From Adineta ricciae (taxonomy: Eukaryota > Rotifera > Eurotatoria > Adinetida > Adinetidae), in contig CAJNOJ010000198.1 of assembly GCA_905250025.1 (NCBI GenBank), forward strand, positions 124,001 through 188,000: a stretch of 64,000 nt of DNA. Direction: 5' to 3'. This document shows positions 13,390 through 22,985 of this stretch, one piece after another. How positions within the stretch are numbered: the stretch's first letter is position 1; every line of letters starts with the position of its first letter. The position numbers and the translations under genes were made by a program. The notes below the pieces were generated by a model. The model ran no database searches, was not told the DNA's origin, and was given only the letters and a program-made list of their open reading frames with translations.

Positions 13390-13988
13390 TGAGTAAATGT
13401 CTGAAGTTATTTTCTTAAAAGCACTGATAGGTTTATGAATGATGATGCACAATCATTTACCTACAAACGAAAACAAAGTCACGTTTACTTATAGAATCTT
13501 AGAATACCATGATTACTGTATAGACAGTAAACTATCATGTTAGTGCACTCTGCTAGCAAAATTAGTACGTTTTTTACCTATGTTTTTTTCTCTGTTGGAT
13601 AGGAATCTCGAATACACAAAACGACTTCGTGTTAAGCTTTCGAAACTGGTTACCTTCAAACCGATATCCGTGATTTGGCTGCTTGGAAAGAAGTTTAACA
13701 TCGTTACAACGTATTTATATGATAACGCTTTGTTACATGTTGGAAAAAAACTGGGGACGATAAGAAACAGACACCGTTTGTGTTCCTAGCAGTCGTAAAT
13801 CGTGTGTGTTTGCATAGAATTTTTTTCCTTCATTCTGTAGATCTCCACAATTTCAAAACTTCTGAATAAGACACATACAGACCGCATATGAAAGAAAATG
13901 ACATTAATATACAACTATGTATTTGTTCCATGTGTGCAATGAATAGAAATTTATTTCAATTCATAAACAATTATAAAAAACTATCTCT
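13390..13988. other. Intergenic, no gene seen
   Basis: About 600 AT-rich bases between the GTPase gene and the sulfotransferase-like gene. A 69-codon ATG ORF at 13580-13789 (+) has no recognisable features. Nothing else is supported. Confidence 0.5.
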
Positions 13989-14711
13989 TCAAATACAGTT
14001 CGATAGAAGTTTTTCATAATCAGGCAGAGCTGCATCGTAGAGTACCATCAAATTCGTTGGAATGTTCTCTCGTGTCACTTGTGTCCACAGTAAAGAATGA
14101 AATCCAGTTGAAGCATGTACTTTACTGTATGCAGATTTAGTCCAAAAACCATCGATTGATTTTGGACCCGATGGCCACGATAGCATTTTGTTTGTATACG
14201 GTAACTTCAATCGATTACAGATCTTTTTTAAAACTGAGTCTGGACTTCGTTTCAGCTCATTACTATCCACAACAATCGGATCTTCTTGAGTATTCCTTTT
14301 CAGCCAATCATAGATTCGAATTTGATCTTCTAGACACAAATCAGCCGATGTTAACGGTGGTTCACTTATACTATGTGACACGATCGTTTCAGCTGGATCA
14401 TTAATAAGAAGTATATGATGAGACTTTGATAGACGACTTTCATTCACATATGGTACAGTATTCATCGTAATTTTAACGAAAACGTTTCCTTTGACACTTT
14501 CACTTTCTTCAATTTGATCGTGGACTTTATTTGCATCGTTACATTCCATTCGTAACATAACTTCGTCATGAAACGCTTGTTTCTTACTCGTATTTTTCAA
14601 CCAGATTCCATAGAATGGTTCATCCATAGTCAATGTATCTGGACGTTGATTGAATGCATACATGAGTGCAGTAGAAAGATCACTCGGAGGAGAAAAAAGA
14701 TAAATAATCAT
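13989..14711 (-). CDS. Sulfotransferase-like protein (bacterial/fungal-type, about 240 aa)
   Basis: Intron-free, 240 residues from the ATG at 14711. The N-terminus FSPPSDLSTALMYAF then RPDT and DEPFYG matches the opening of a family of short sulfotransferase-like proteins common in bacteria and fungi (usual form SGPRxxSTALM...RPDT..DEPxY). A second block, INDPAETIVSHS near residue 135, sits where the family has its R-D-P...S motif that binds the 3'-phosphate of PAPS. The C-terminal PSGPKSIDGFW and VHASTGF strings are also family-like. Oddities: the first loop has PPS instead of PR, and the second block has N where R is expected, so two basic ligands for the sulfate donor appear lost. A 3' splice-like TTTATTTAG lies about 15 bases before the ATG. 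Lack of introns and family distribution suggest horizontal origin. Confidence 0.72.
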   Translation of the reverse strand: MIIYLFSPPSDLSTALMYAFNQRPDTLTMDEPFYGIWLKNTSKKQAFHDEVMLRMECNDANKVHDQIEESESVKGNVFVKITMNTVPYVNESRLSKSHHILLINDPAETIVSHSISEPPLTSADLCLEDQIRIYDWLKRNTQEDPIVVDSNELKRSPDSVLKKICNRLKLPYTNKMLSWPSGPKSIDGFWTKSAYSKVHASTGFHSLLWTQVTRENIPTNLMVLYDAALPDYEKLLSNCI

Positions 14712-14941
14712 GATGATCACAAATCTAAATAAAATTTTTGAAAAAGTTCAATTCGGTTGCATCGACTATCTGCGGAATAGTAAGCAGAGTAGCTTTACGA
14801 TATCAACGAGTGTGTTGTACATGTGTAGGTTACGCTTGACTAACGTCCTTCACTGGTTCTATTTTTAAATATATTAAGAGTTACGCATTCATACATAAAT
14901 TTGCTATTTATAATGATCTATGATGTTTATTATATAGAAAA

Positions 14942-15511
14942 TTATTCAGGTATCCAAAAGACTTGCACATGATAGAGAATATCTGAAATAATCGTTGGTT
15001 TCGGGTTGGGATACCAAACGAAAGAGAATTGATCTTTGGTAGGACCAAGTAATTGTTTTAATCCAATTTCAATACTTGCAGTGATTTCATCATAGCTCAA
15101 TGGAGAATGTGTCGTTGGATCTATAGTTTCGTTTCCATTCAAGAGAAACCAAATGACATAATGATTCGTACCAGCTGGAACATGATATGAGAAGAGATTT
15201 GGTACTAAACGAAATTGATGATGATTTGGTTGTTGTAATCCAGCTGCTTGTGCAGCAGAAATTTCTGTTAGTGAAACATGTAATTTGGAATTCATCCAAT
15301 TTCCTTCGACGGTAGGTTTCAAACCGAAGAATTTATGTAGAATAAAATCTTGAAGACTAACATAACGTGTTAACATATTCTTGATATAATTTTCTTTCTT
15401 CTCGCGAATTTCAGCATTTGGTCGGATACTTTCAGCGCCAGGAATCCAACCGTACTTTAGATGAAGTTCTTGCATTGATTCTAAATCCGATGCTATATTT
15501 TGACGAATCAT
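14942..15511 (-). CDS. DUF3605-like protein
   Basis: Intron-free frame of 189 residues from the ATG at 15511 (open to 15523). The central run LFSYHVPAGTNHYVIWFLLN and the C-terminal FVWYPNPKPTIISDILYHV resemble the conserved blocks of DUF3605, a family I know mainly from fungi, with aromatic-Pro-Tyr...H-x-V-x-W and a late W/F-x-N-P...D-x-x-H-V block. No function is known. The ATG comes directly after a CTTCAG acceptor-like site, so either a spliced leader is added here or a non-coding 5' exon exists; I found no upstream exon that joins in frame. It is 230 bases upstream of, and on the same strand as, the sulfotransferase-like gene. Confidence 0.6.
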   Translation of the reverse strand: MIRQNIASDLESMQELHLKYGWIPGAESIRPNAEIREKKENYIKNMLTRYVSLQDFILHKFFGLKPTVEGNWMNSKLHVSLTEISAAQAAGLQQPNHHQFRLVPNLFSYHVPAGTNHYVIWFLLNGNETIDPTTHSPLSYDEITASIEIGLKQLLGPTKDQFSFVWYPNPKPTIISDILYHVQVFWIPE

Positions 15512-15523
15512 CTGAAGGCACAA

Positions 15524-16158
15524 AGTTCATATTCTATTAATTTCTTCCTACGATGAGTGATACTGACGGTTTTCAAAGTATCTCCACGACATGTGCATGT
15601 GCGTCGTAAGAAGTTTCTTTTGATTGGGTAATGACAGTTTATTTTGATTCGGAAGCAATGCTATAGAAAGAAACGAATAGAAAGATTTTGTAATCACCAA
15701 TAACAAACATGGAGTCAATGACTTTTCTCCATATAAACACAATTCCAGTTAAAAGTGACAATGGACTTGTTTTCATCTAATTGTTATTTTTCTGTAAATA
15801 ACCATTGATATTTAGGAGTACACATATATCGCAGGTGGTGTACGTTTACAGTCTCACCTTTATGTTTAATTGAGACAATTGTATATTTTCCAGTTAATAT
15901 TCCGACAGAAAATAATTGACTATGTTGTATTCAATAACTTTAACAAGGAGACGATCCTCGAGCAAATGCTTTTGTTGACTATTTTGTCGATCTTGAATGT
16001 GGATCGTTCGAGAACGTTTGAATATCTATGGATTTCATAAGACAGCATATATTGTAAATTTCACGGCTAAACTTTTTGTTTCTTTATTTTGACATGAAAA
16101 GAAAAAAATTCAATTTTTTCATAAATTATATTTGGCTTTCAATATCAAATTAGAAAAG
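15524..16158. other. Intergenic, no gene seen
   Basis: About 635 AT-rich bases. A 64-codon frame at 15548-15742 (-) cannot be joined in frame to the DUF3605-like gene and has no family features. Confidence 0.45.
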
Positions 16159-19100
16159 TCACATGGGATAATTTGCAGGCGTATAAAAGAAGGTTGCACC
16201 TGTATTCGTCGGTGCTGGCTGTTGAGCTGTATGGATTAGTGGTGTGTATACAAATGCGGGTTGAGCTGGTTGCATTTGGAGAAACGGCATTTGTGGTTGT
16301 AACATCATGGATGTTGGAGGTGTAGTTGAATTAGGATTACCGGTGAGATTAGCTTTTGTTTGATTATTGTTGTTGTTCATATTGTTATTGTTGGAACCGC
16401 GATGAAGGGATGGTGAACTTGGAGCAGGCTGCTGTTGTGGAGGTGGTTGCGGTTGAGAAGGAGGTGGCGGTGGAGGCGCGAAAGTAAATGGTGAATACAT
16501 GAATGGATTACCGAAGAATTGAGCTTGATGTGCAGCTATTAAATTAGGATTCAACATTGCCGGTTGTTGCTGCTGTGGTAGTGGCGGTTGCTGTTGAGAA
16601 GGTGGTAGCGTAGAATTGTTATTCAATGCTATACTTTTCAAAGCTGCTTGTGATTGTTCTTCGGCACTTGTTTCAAATGAACGAACTTCAGGTTTATCAT
16701 CAAATGTAACATTTCGATGTTTACGTAAAGTCTGAGGGTGTCCTTTAAGTACGGCGACATCATAATGTCCATCACCAGCATTTGAATGACTGGCAATTAG
16801 TACAATAGCTAGACCAGGACGTGCTATACCACGCATAGGTACGAAAATTTCTAGTGAATTATTTGGTTCACGTACAGCTCGCACGACATGGATTGGTATG
16901 GCCAATCCTGTTGCCAGAGCTTGATTGACTAATGCACACATATCAGCACGGTAGTAATCATCGGAACGAAATCGTTCAATTTCTCGAGTTAAATCCAATG
17001 TTGCACGCTGTTGCTGTTGTTGTTGTTGTTGTTGCTGCTGCTGCTGTTGCGCATTGTTATGCTGCGCGAACACTGTCCGATACTCATCTGCATTTCTGGA
17101 CCATTCTCGCAAGCATAACTTTCTTAGATGGCGTACCATACGAGGATCATTGGGCCCATTTAAATGTAATACTCGACAAATATGATCGCTAAACCAATCG
17201 TTTATTTCGATAATTAATAGAATTGATTTAGCAATCGCTTTGAAATGATTTGGACCAGTTGATTGTATTTCGAGCATGTCATATCCAAGTCGATCGAGAT
17301 TTTCCATCAATGTTAATGCATGTAAGCCACGTTCTTTCTTTTCTTTTTTCGGATTATTCACATATTCGTCTAAGAGAAATAACAAACGTTGCCATTCTTT
17401 GGAAACGAGATCTTCCTGTTTGAGAACTTTCATTAGAATGTGACGATCACGTTGAGCGATGTTATGGCCTAATACTTCGAGTACGGCATCTTTATCAATC
17501 AGAAACGATTGACGATCGTTGACATTCGTACTTGTTGATGTAGCTTTTGGTGTTGATCCTTTACGCTCTAAGTGGTTATGTTGCTGTGGATGTTGATGAG
17601 TTGATGATGAATGGGATTTATTATTTGTTCGACCATTGACGAATAGTTGCAATTGTTTTCGATCTCGTTGAACAATATCAGATGTTGATAGGTAGATATC
17701 ATCTTCACGGTTGAGATCATCTCGTTGTCGGTCATTCTCATAGAGATCTTCATCAGCAGTGACATAACTTTGTTGCTGTCGCTTTAATGACTCACGATCA
17801 AAACGATAAGGTGCTGACTTCTTCGGTTGGTAATCTCGCGGTAGTTTTCTTGCTGTTGATCCTAAGTTAACATTGTTCGGTGAGGCTGCTGAGTTGCTTT
17901 TTTTCTTTCGTTCCTTAAGAATAGCTGTTTGTAAGCCCCCTCCGGCCTCGTCACTAAATGAATCATATTCATCATCGTTATTTGCTTCATCGGCTGTTGT
18001 ACTTTCATCAACATCTTCGATCGTAACACCGTTGAAAACATTTTGATTCATCGTTGTTTTTGATGTGCCCATTTTCGCGGAGGTTCTTTGTCGATCTTTG
18101 TAAGGAACAGGACGTAATTGACGTTTGTTTGGTGATGAAGGTTGCTAAAAGGAAAAATATCGAATGAGGAAAAAATAAAATGACGACTTCATATATATTC
18201 ATGAGGACACGCCTCAATGAGCAAATATTACAGAATTTTTGGCTGAATTTGTTGTTGACGATGATATTGATGATCGATTGGGAGCCGGTGTGGGAAGAAT
18301 ATTCGTTGTATTTTCGTACTTCGGATCCGATGATTGTTGATTGTTTTGACGCGTTTCTTCTTGTCGACGAAGAATGTGTTCAGCTAATGGTGCTTGACGT
18401 TTCGTACTTGATGATTTCTGTTCATTAGGTGATACAGGTACGGTTTGTTCGTTATGATTCTGATTATTGTTGTTATTGCTATTATTTGATTTGCTTTGAG
18501 GCGTATTCATGTATGTTTGCTTTTTAGGTAAATTACCATAGTTATCTACCAATTTATTAACAGCTGTGACGAATTTATCTTTTGTTTTACTAAAAAAAGT
18601 ATTTCCTGACGATGACGACGAGTTCGTTGACTTATTCTTTGGGTCGAACAGTGGTGAATGGTCGATCGATTCATAGATAGCGTCCGTCTGATTTTCAGGA
18701 GCATCTTTGCGCATGAATAAATGACTTAATGGATCTAAAAAAACAAATTATATATGTCGTATATCGATTTCATTTCTGTCTTAATTACATGTTGTTCGAG
18801 CACTTGAAAATCTTTGTGTAGATTCATTTTTCATCAGAACAATTACTTGATCATTACCATTAGGTCGATGATTCACTTCCGCATCGATCATTTCCGGTGC
18901 TTGTTGCAACGATGTCGACGAAAATATCACCAGATTGCATTGAAGTACATGAGCAAGTGCATGTAAAATAGGTCGTTCCATTTGACAACGATAATAATTC
19001 GATTCTACAAGATATTCACTATCACGACGAATGTCGACTTCATTGGACTTCGTAGATAAAGATGGAAGAATGTAGGATTGATAGAGATCAAAATTCGACG

Positions 19101-19911
19101 TAAGTTGTTGGTGAGTAGCATCGCGGATTTGATTTGCTAATGCTGTTGTATCGAGGAAATCAGCTGTACTGGATTTAAATATCTGTGCAATGCATAAGAA
19201 CAGCGATAGACAACGGCCATTGGTCGGAGGAAGGACAGTAGGAATTAAATTGTATTTTTGGATGAGGTGATCGAGTGTTTGTTGATGCTGTAATAAATCA
19301 TCGCGTTTTACATTTGCTAAATTAAAAAAAGAAAAGATGCGTTATTCATTGAAAATAAAGAATCTTGTTAAGTAGATTCTACCTGGTTTATCGAGCATGT
19401 AAAATTGCTTTGAAACATCATTAAATGCGATATACAATGGCTGAACTTCAAGTAAATCAGCTGGAATAATTGAAATAACTTCTTCGTAGACATACGAGGT
19501 TACTAAACGTATTTCAATTCCGAGAAGATTCGCTAAAATCTGCAATGTTCGTCCATGACTACAATTTTCTATATAAACTGACGCCGCACCATTCGTTAAA
19601 TCAATACTACAAATGTTTACATTGGAACTTTTTTCTTCGTTGTGCAGGGTTTGTAATTGTGCACGAACGTGATGTGCAACATTAGTGATGCCCGAATTCT
19701 CCAATCGTAATTGTTTGGAAATTTTGATTTTATACCGTTCGTTGTACTCCCAATAAGGTAGTAATGTTCGAGCAACCGCATCATAAACATCAATAGCCGA
19801 ACCGTAATTATGTAATTGATGTTTATTTATTCGGTCTGTTAAACGAGCTGTATGACTCTGTAGATCCGTTTGATCATATGAATCACGTGGACGTTTGCGA
19901 ATTGAATTCAT
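16159..19911 (-). CDS. Multi-module OTU-like protein with polyQ and proline-rich C-terminus
   Basis: Four to five exons: about 19911-19382, 19316-18789, 18734-18234 and 18144-16159, with introns of 54-90 bp that keep frame. The second exon carries TNGRCLSLFLCIAQ, resembling the catalytic-cysteine segment of OTU deubiquitinases, followed by YYRCQMERPILHALAHVLQC, which resembles the OTU substrate-side helix. The last exon has YYRADMCALVNQAL and GDGHYDVAVLKGHP, resembling the OTU catalytic-histidine segment. The first exon has a related segment (LQILANLLGIEIRLVTS ... PLYIAFND) without catalytic residues. Between them lie low-complexity Ser/Asn runs, a helical segment, a polyglutamine run near 17003-17049, and a Pro/Gln-rich tail with a PPPPPP tract. 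A role in ubiquitin handling is inferred only. The ATG at 19911 is the first in frame; upstream is open only through a TTG. Confidence 0.62.
17003..17049 (-). repeat. CAA/CAG polyglutamine tract
   Basis: Mixed CAA/CAG repeat inside the OTU-like gene, encoding an uninterrupted run of about 14 glutamines. It separates the helical segment from the histidine-bearing module. Confidence 0.85.
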
Positions 19912-20868
19912 GTGCTTTGATATTCCAATGTACAAGATACTTGCGAAACGTTTCTCTCCTATGTTACATATTATTTTGACTGGTCACATGCGATGTATTA
20001 CGAGCGGTTTCTTTCGTTTTTTTCGCACGGATTTTTTCTCCTCGTCTTTTTCCTCTTCATACTTCATGTAATCGACCTGTGATATTGTACACGATTGTAT
20101 TTCACGGTTGTGCATTTTGTACATATGTCCTGTATTCATGTGAAGCAAAGAGAGAAAGAAAAGAATCAATGAGACGTAACCCAGTGAAGCAAATGAAAAA
20201 GAGAAGAGATGCGATCTTTACAATATTTTTGCGCTATGAACAAATTTGCTTTAGTGCTCAATGTTCAGTTGAGAATCGAAGACGGCAAGTTTTCTTCTTT
20301 GTAATACAGGTAGATAAACTGTTCTTCGTTCATCAGAATTGTACACTACCTTTACAAGGTTATCGCGTCGTTCGTTCATTCGTTCAGGTCCTTTTTTTTA
20401 ACATTAATACCATAATAATTGTCAATGGTTTGCATAAATCCTTGACCAAATCTTATCATGTTACTGTCTCTGATTTATTTATTGACTCGAACAGAACGGA
20501 GAGATATGTTCATTGCTCATTATTTGTTCGCTTCACTCATCATCCGTATCGAACCGTACGTACACCGGAAACTGTTCTAATCAAGCATGAATACGTCAAG
20601 TGGTGAACATTCTATCTGCAGTCTATGCAGAATGTACACTGATGAACGATCGTTCGCAAGAGAAAAAAGATCCCAATCGACTATGAACATCATTCTTTTA
20701 TTATTATTATTATTATTGTTAGACAATAAGCAGCTAAAACTATGGAACATTATTCGATTGTATGCGATCGAATCTACACTAGAGATATATGTTTGACAAG
20801 ATAGATAATACATCGAGTGAAGAAGTTCTATGCTATTAGTCTGCGAAAGAAAAGAAAGATTTTTCTTC
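19912..20868. other. Intergenic, no gene supported; short ATT repeat
   Basis: About 950 bases. Open frames exist on both strands (for example 20079-20606 +, whose first codon is not ATG) but have no start context, splice pairing or recognisable motifs. A (TTA)n run is at about 20698-20720. The Lys/Glu-rich 61-codon frame at 19984-20169 (-) is probably chance. Confidence 0.5.
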
Positions 20869-21538
20869 TTAGATATGAAGAATGTTATTAACTATAATAA
20901 TGAATAGACTTAATATGCAGAGAAAGAACATTGGTAAATATTGAGTTGCTTCATTACATTTATGACTTTTGCAACATGTGACACTTTCAAACACATTCGT
21001 TTCATCATCCGTTGATACGATGCAATGATCTTTCGAAGTTGAACAACCACGACGTATTATTTGACTAATATTGTTCACAAGTTTCGTCATACTCTATAGA
21101 TAAAAAGGAGACATCGTTTACGCAGTATTAAACTAATCAAGAGGGTTTTACGTAGCACATCTTTATGTCTGCTTCGCAGACAGCAGTTGTCAAATCAGGT
21201 TTATTGTGACAGTCTGTACACTGAAAACAAGAAAATGGCTGTGGTACTAGAGTTGTAGCGATGACTTCGGTTGTTGATAGAATGTTTGTTATAGTAACTA
21301 CTCCATTTTCAGCTATAGTAATCTGATTGTCTACAATATCAGCTACTGAACTATCTGGAACGACTCCAGGAACTTGCGCGATACCACTGTAGCGTGATTC
21401 GCGATCACTCAGCGCAGGAGCTGGATCTTGTCCGTACGAAAGATGTATACAGCAGCATCCTATGAGTCAATGAGAAGAAAAGACTTGATTATCAAATAAT
21501 CACATACCGGTTAATGCAATAAAGTACCAGATCAACAT
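20869..21538 (-). CDS. Ly6/uPAR (three-finger) domain surface protein
   Basis: Three exons joined by eye: 21508-21538, 21152-21459 and 20869-21093, with introns of 48-58 bp and matching phase. The product is about 187 residues. It starts with a short hydrophobic signal (MLIWYFIALTG then CCC), followed by about 75 residues rich in Val/Thr/Ile. The cysteine pattern is of the LU domain: CFQCTDC, C...MCY, GC, C, then CCKSHKCN near the end. The last 25 residues (YLPMFFLCILSLFIIIV) are hydrophobic, as in GPI-anchored or membrane-bound Ly6 proteins. Such proteins act at the cell surface as modulators of receptors; the ligand is unknown. An AG acceptor-like site (ATATCAG) lies 8-10 bases before the ATG. 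Confidence 0.78.
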
Positions 21539-21655
21539 GATTTCTTCTGATATTTCGAAAACGCAGAGGGAAGAGAGAACCTTCTGATGTTTTTCACTTC
21601 AGTTAGAATCTATAGTCACCAGGTCTTCCTCTTTTTTCACCCCATACGTTCATCT

Positions 21656-21676
21656 TTCTCTCTCTCTCTCTCTCTT
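21656..21676. repeat. (CT)n microsatellite
   Basis: Perfect CT dinucleotide run upstream of the Ly6 gene, followed 40 bases later by a short TTG run. Confidence 0.85.
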
Positions 21677-22715
21677 TTCCGCCTTTTCTATATTATCTAT
21701 ACTATTATTATAGCTACTGTTGTTGTTGTTGTTGTTGAAACAAAATAATCATAGAACATCGATGTCTACAGTAGCAACACGAAGAAAAGCCGACGAGTGG
21801 AAAAATGTTTTTTTTCCGAGGATGCGAACATACTCATCTAATAAAACTCTAGTTCTTTCTTTTTCTTCTTTCATGCAAAAAAAGAACGATACGAATCTAA
21901 CTCGTTTGTTGTCGAAGTGTTTTTTCTTTTGTTAGTTTATTCAAGTACGTCGTTTGTCTGTGATGTTCATTCATCGAATAGGATGTCATTCTAAAAATTG
22001 ATTACAGACAGAAAAAAAAAACAGAAATGTTTTTCATCATTTGCTTAACGCGTTTACATGTTAGCATACTCTCCAATTCATTTGGGACAATCCCCGACAA
22101 GCACTCTTGCCTTGTAAAATGCAATTATAATCAGTAAATTCGAAACTACAACAAAATTAATGAGGTCGTTTGTAAAAGGATATTTTCAAAAAGATTCAAT
22201 GTTTGATTTATTTCATGTCTTCTATCAGTTACTTAGAAGAGAGAAAGAAGAAAGAACATATGTTTAACGACGATCGAACGTAAGAAAAATGAAAGAGTGA
22301 CATTCTCAACGGCAAGCTAACGATAGATAAGTTGGTCAATTGAACGACTAGAGCATTTTGATGACAAGATGTATAATTAGAACATTTTGTCGAGACAAAT
22401 TTTTCATATCATATTCAATCTTTTGTGCATTAATCTTTTCGCTACAGGGCAGTACACGATTGTATTGATCATCTATCAAATCAAATAAAAAATATACTTC
22501 ATGACTCTATTGCTTCTTTCTTCATCATTTTTTATGTAGATTAGAAAACAGGAGATCTATTCGAACTCTTCTGTCTTTATTTCATTGACGAGAACCTTCA
22601 TTGGTTTTTGATTGACATTCGAAACAATACCATTGTCGTGTTACAAGTCGAAAATAGAGCTAGAGAAGATCATTGACACTCAAGGTAGTTTTCTTTCAGA
22701 AAATCAATCAAAAAT

Positions 22716-22767
22716 AGAGGCGAACGAGTAAAATAAGTCTATTCAAGAATGACTTAATTTCGCCTCT
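22716..22767. repeat. Inverted repeat able to form a hairpin
   Basis: AGAGGCGAA at 22716-22724 is matched by TTCGCCTCT at 22759-22767. An inner TAAGTC/GACTTA pair and ATTC/GAAT pair continue the stem around a tiny loop, with a bulge on the left arm. It lies about 220 bases past the end of the ART-TPR gene. It could be a small foldback element, a structured RNA or chance. Confidence 0.6.
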
Positions 22768-22985
22768 AATCTGTCTGCAGGAGTTGCCTTAGAAAGCCGA
22801 ACCGGATATTCGTGCAATGTGATGACAAAAGCGTCCGGAAGGACTTCTTCGTTTCCTTGCCAAATAGGTCTTTTTCATCTAATTAGATTCGACTGATGAC
22901 ATACAAGTGTTTATAACATTCTCCATAGGTGTTTCAGTCACTAATCAACAAGAAACGTATGAATATCTGGTTTTTTTTTGTTCTT

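Larger units (their letters stand above)
21539..22985. other. Intergenic, repeats and one hairpin
   Basis: About 1.4 kb between the Ly6 gene and the ART-TPR gene. It holds a (CT)n run at about 21656-21676, a (TTG)n run at about 21719-21737 and an inverted repeat at 22716-22767. No coding region is supported. Confidence 0.55.

Noticed and set aside
13580-13789. 69-codon ORF between the GTPase and sulfotransferase-like genes
   Set aside because: No features, no conserved start context; treated as chance.
19984-20169. 61-codon Lys/Glu-rich frame upstream of the OTU-like gene
   Set aside because: Low-complexity, no start or splice support; probably not a gene.
20079-20606. 175-codon ORF on the plus strand
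   Set aside because: First codon is not ATG, low-complexity content, no splice partners or known motif.
20869-21538. Three-finger toxin
   Set aside because: The C-terminal hydrophobic segment and long stalk fit a membrane-bound Ly6 protein, not a secreted toxin.
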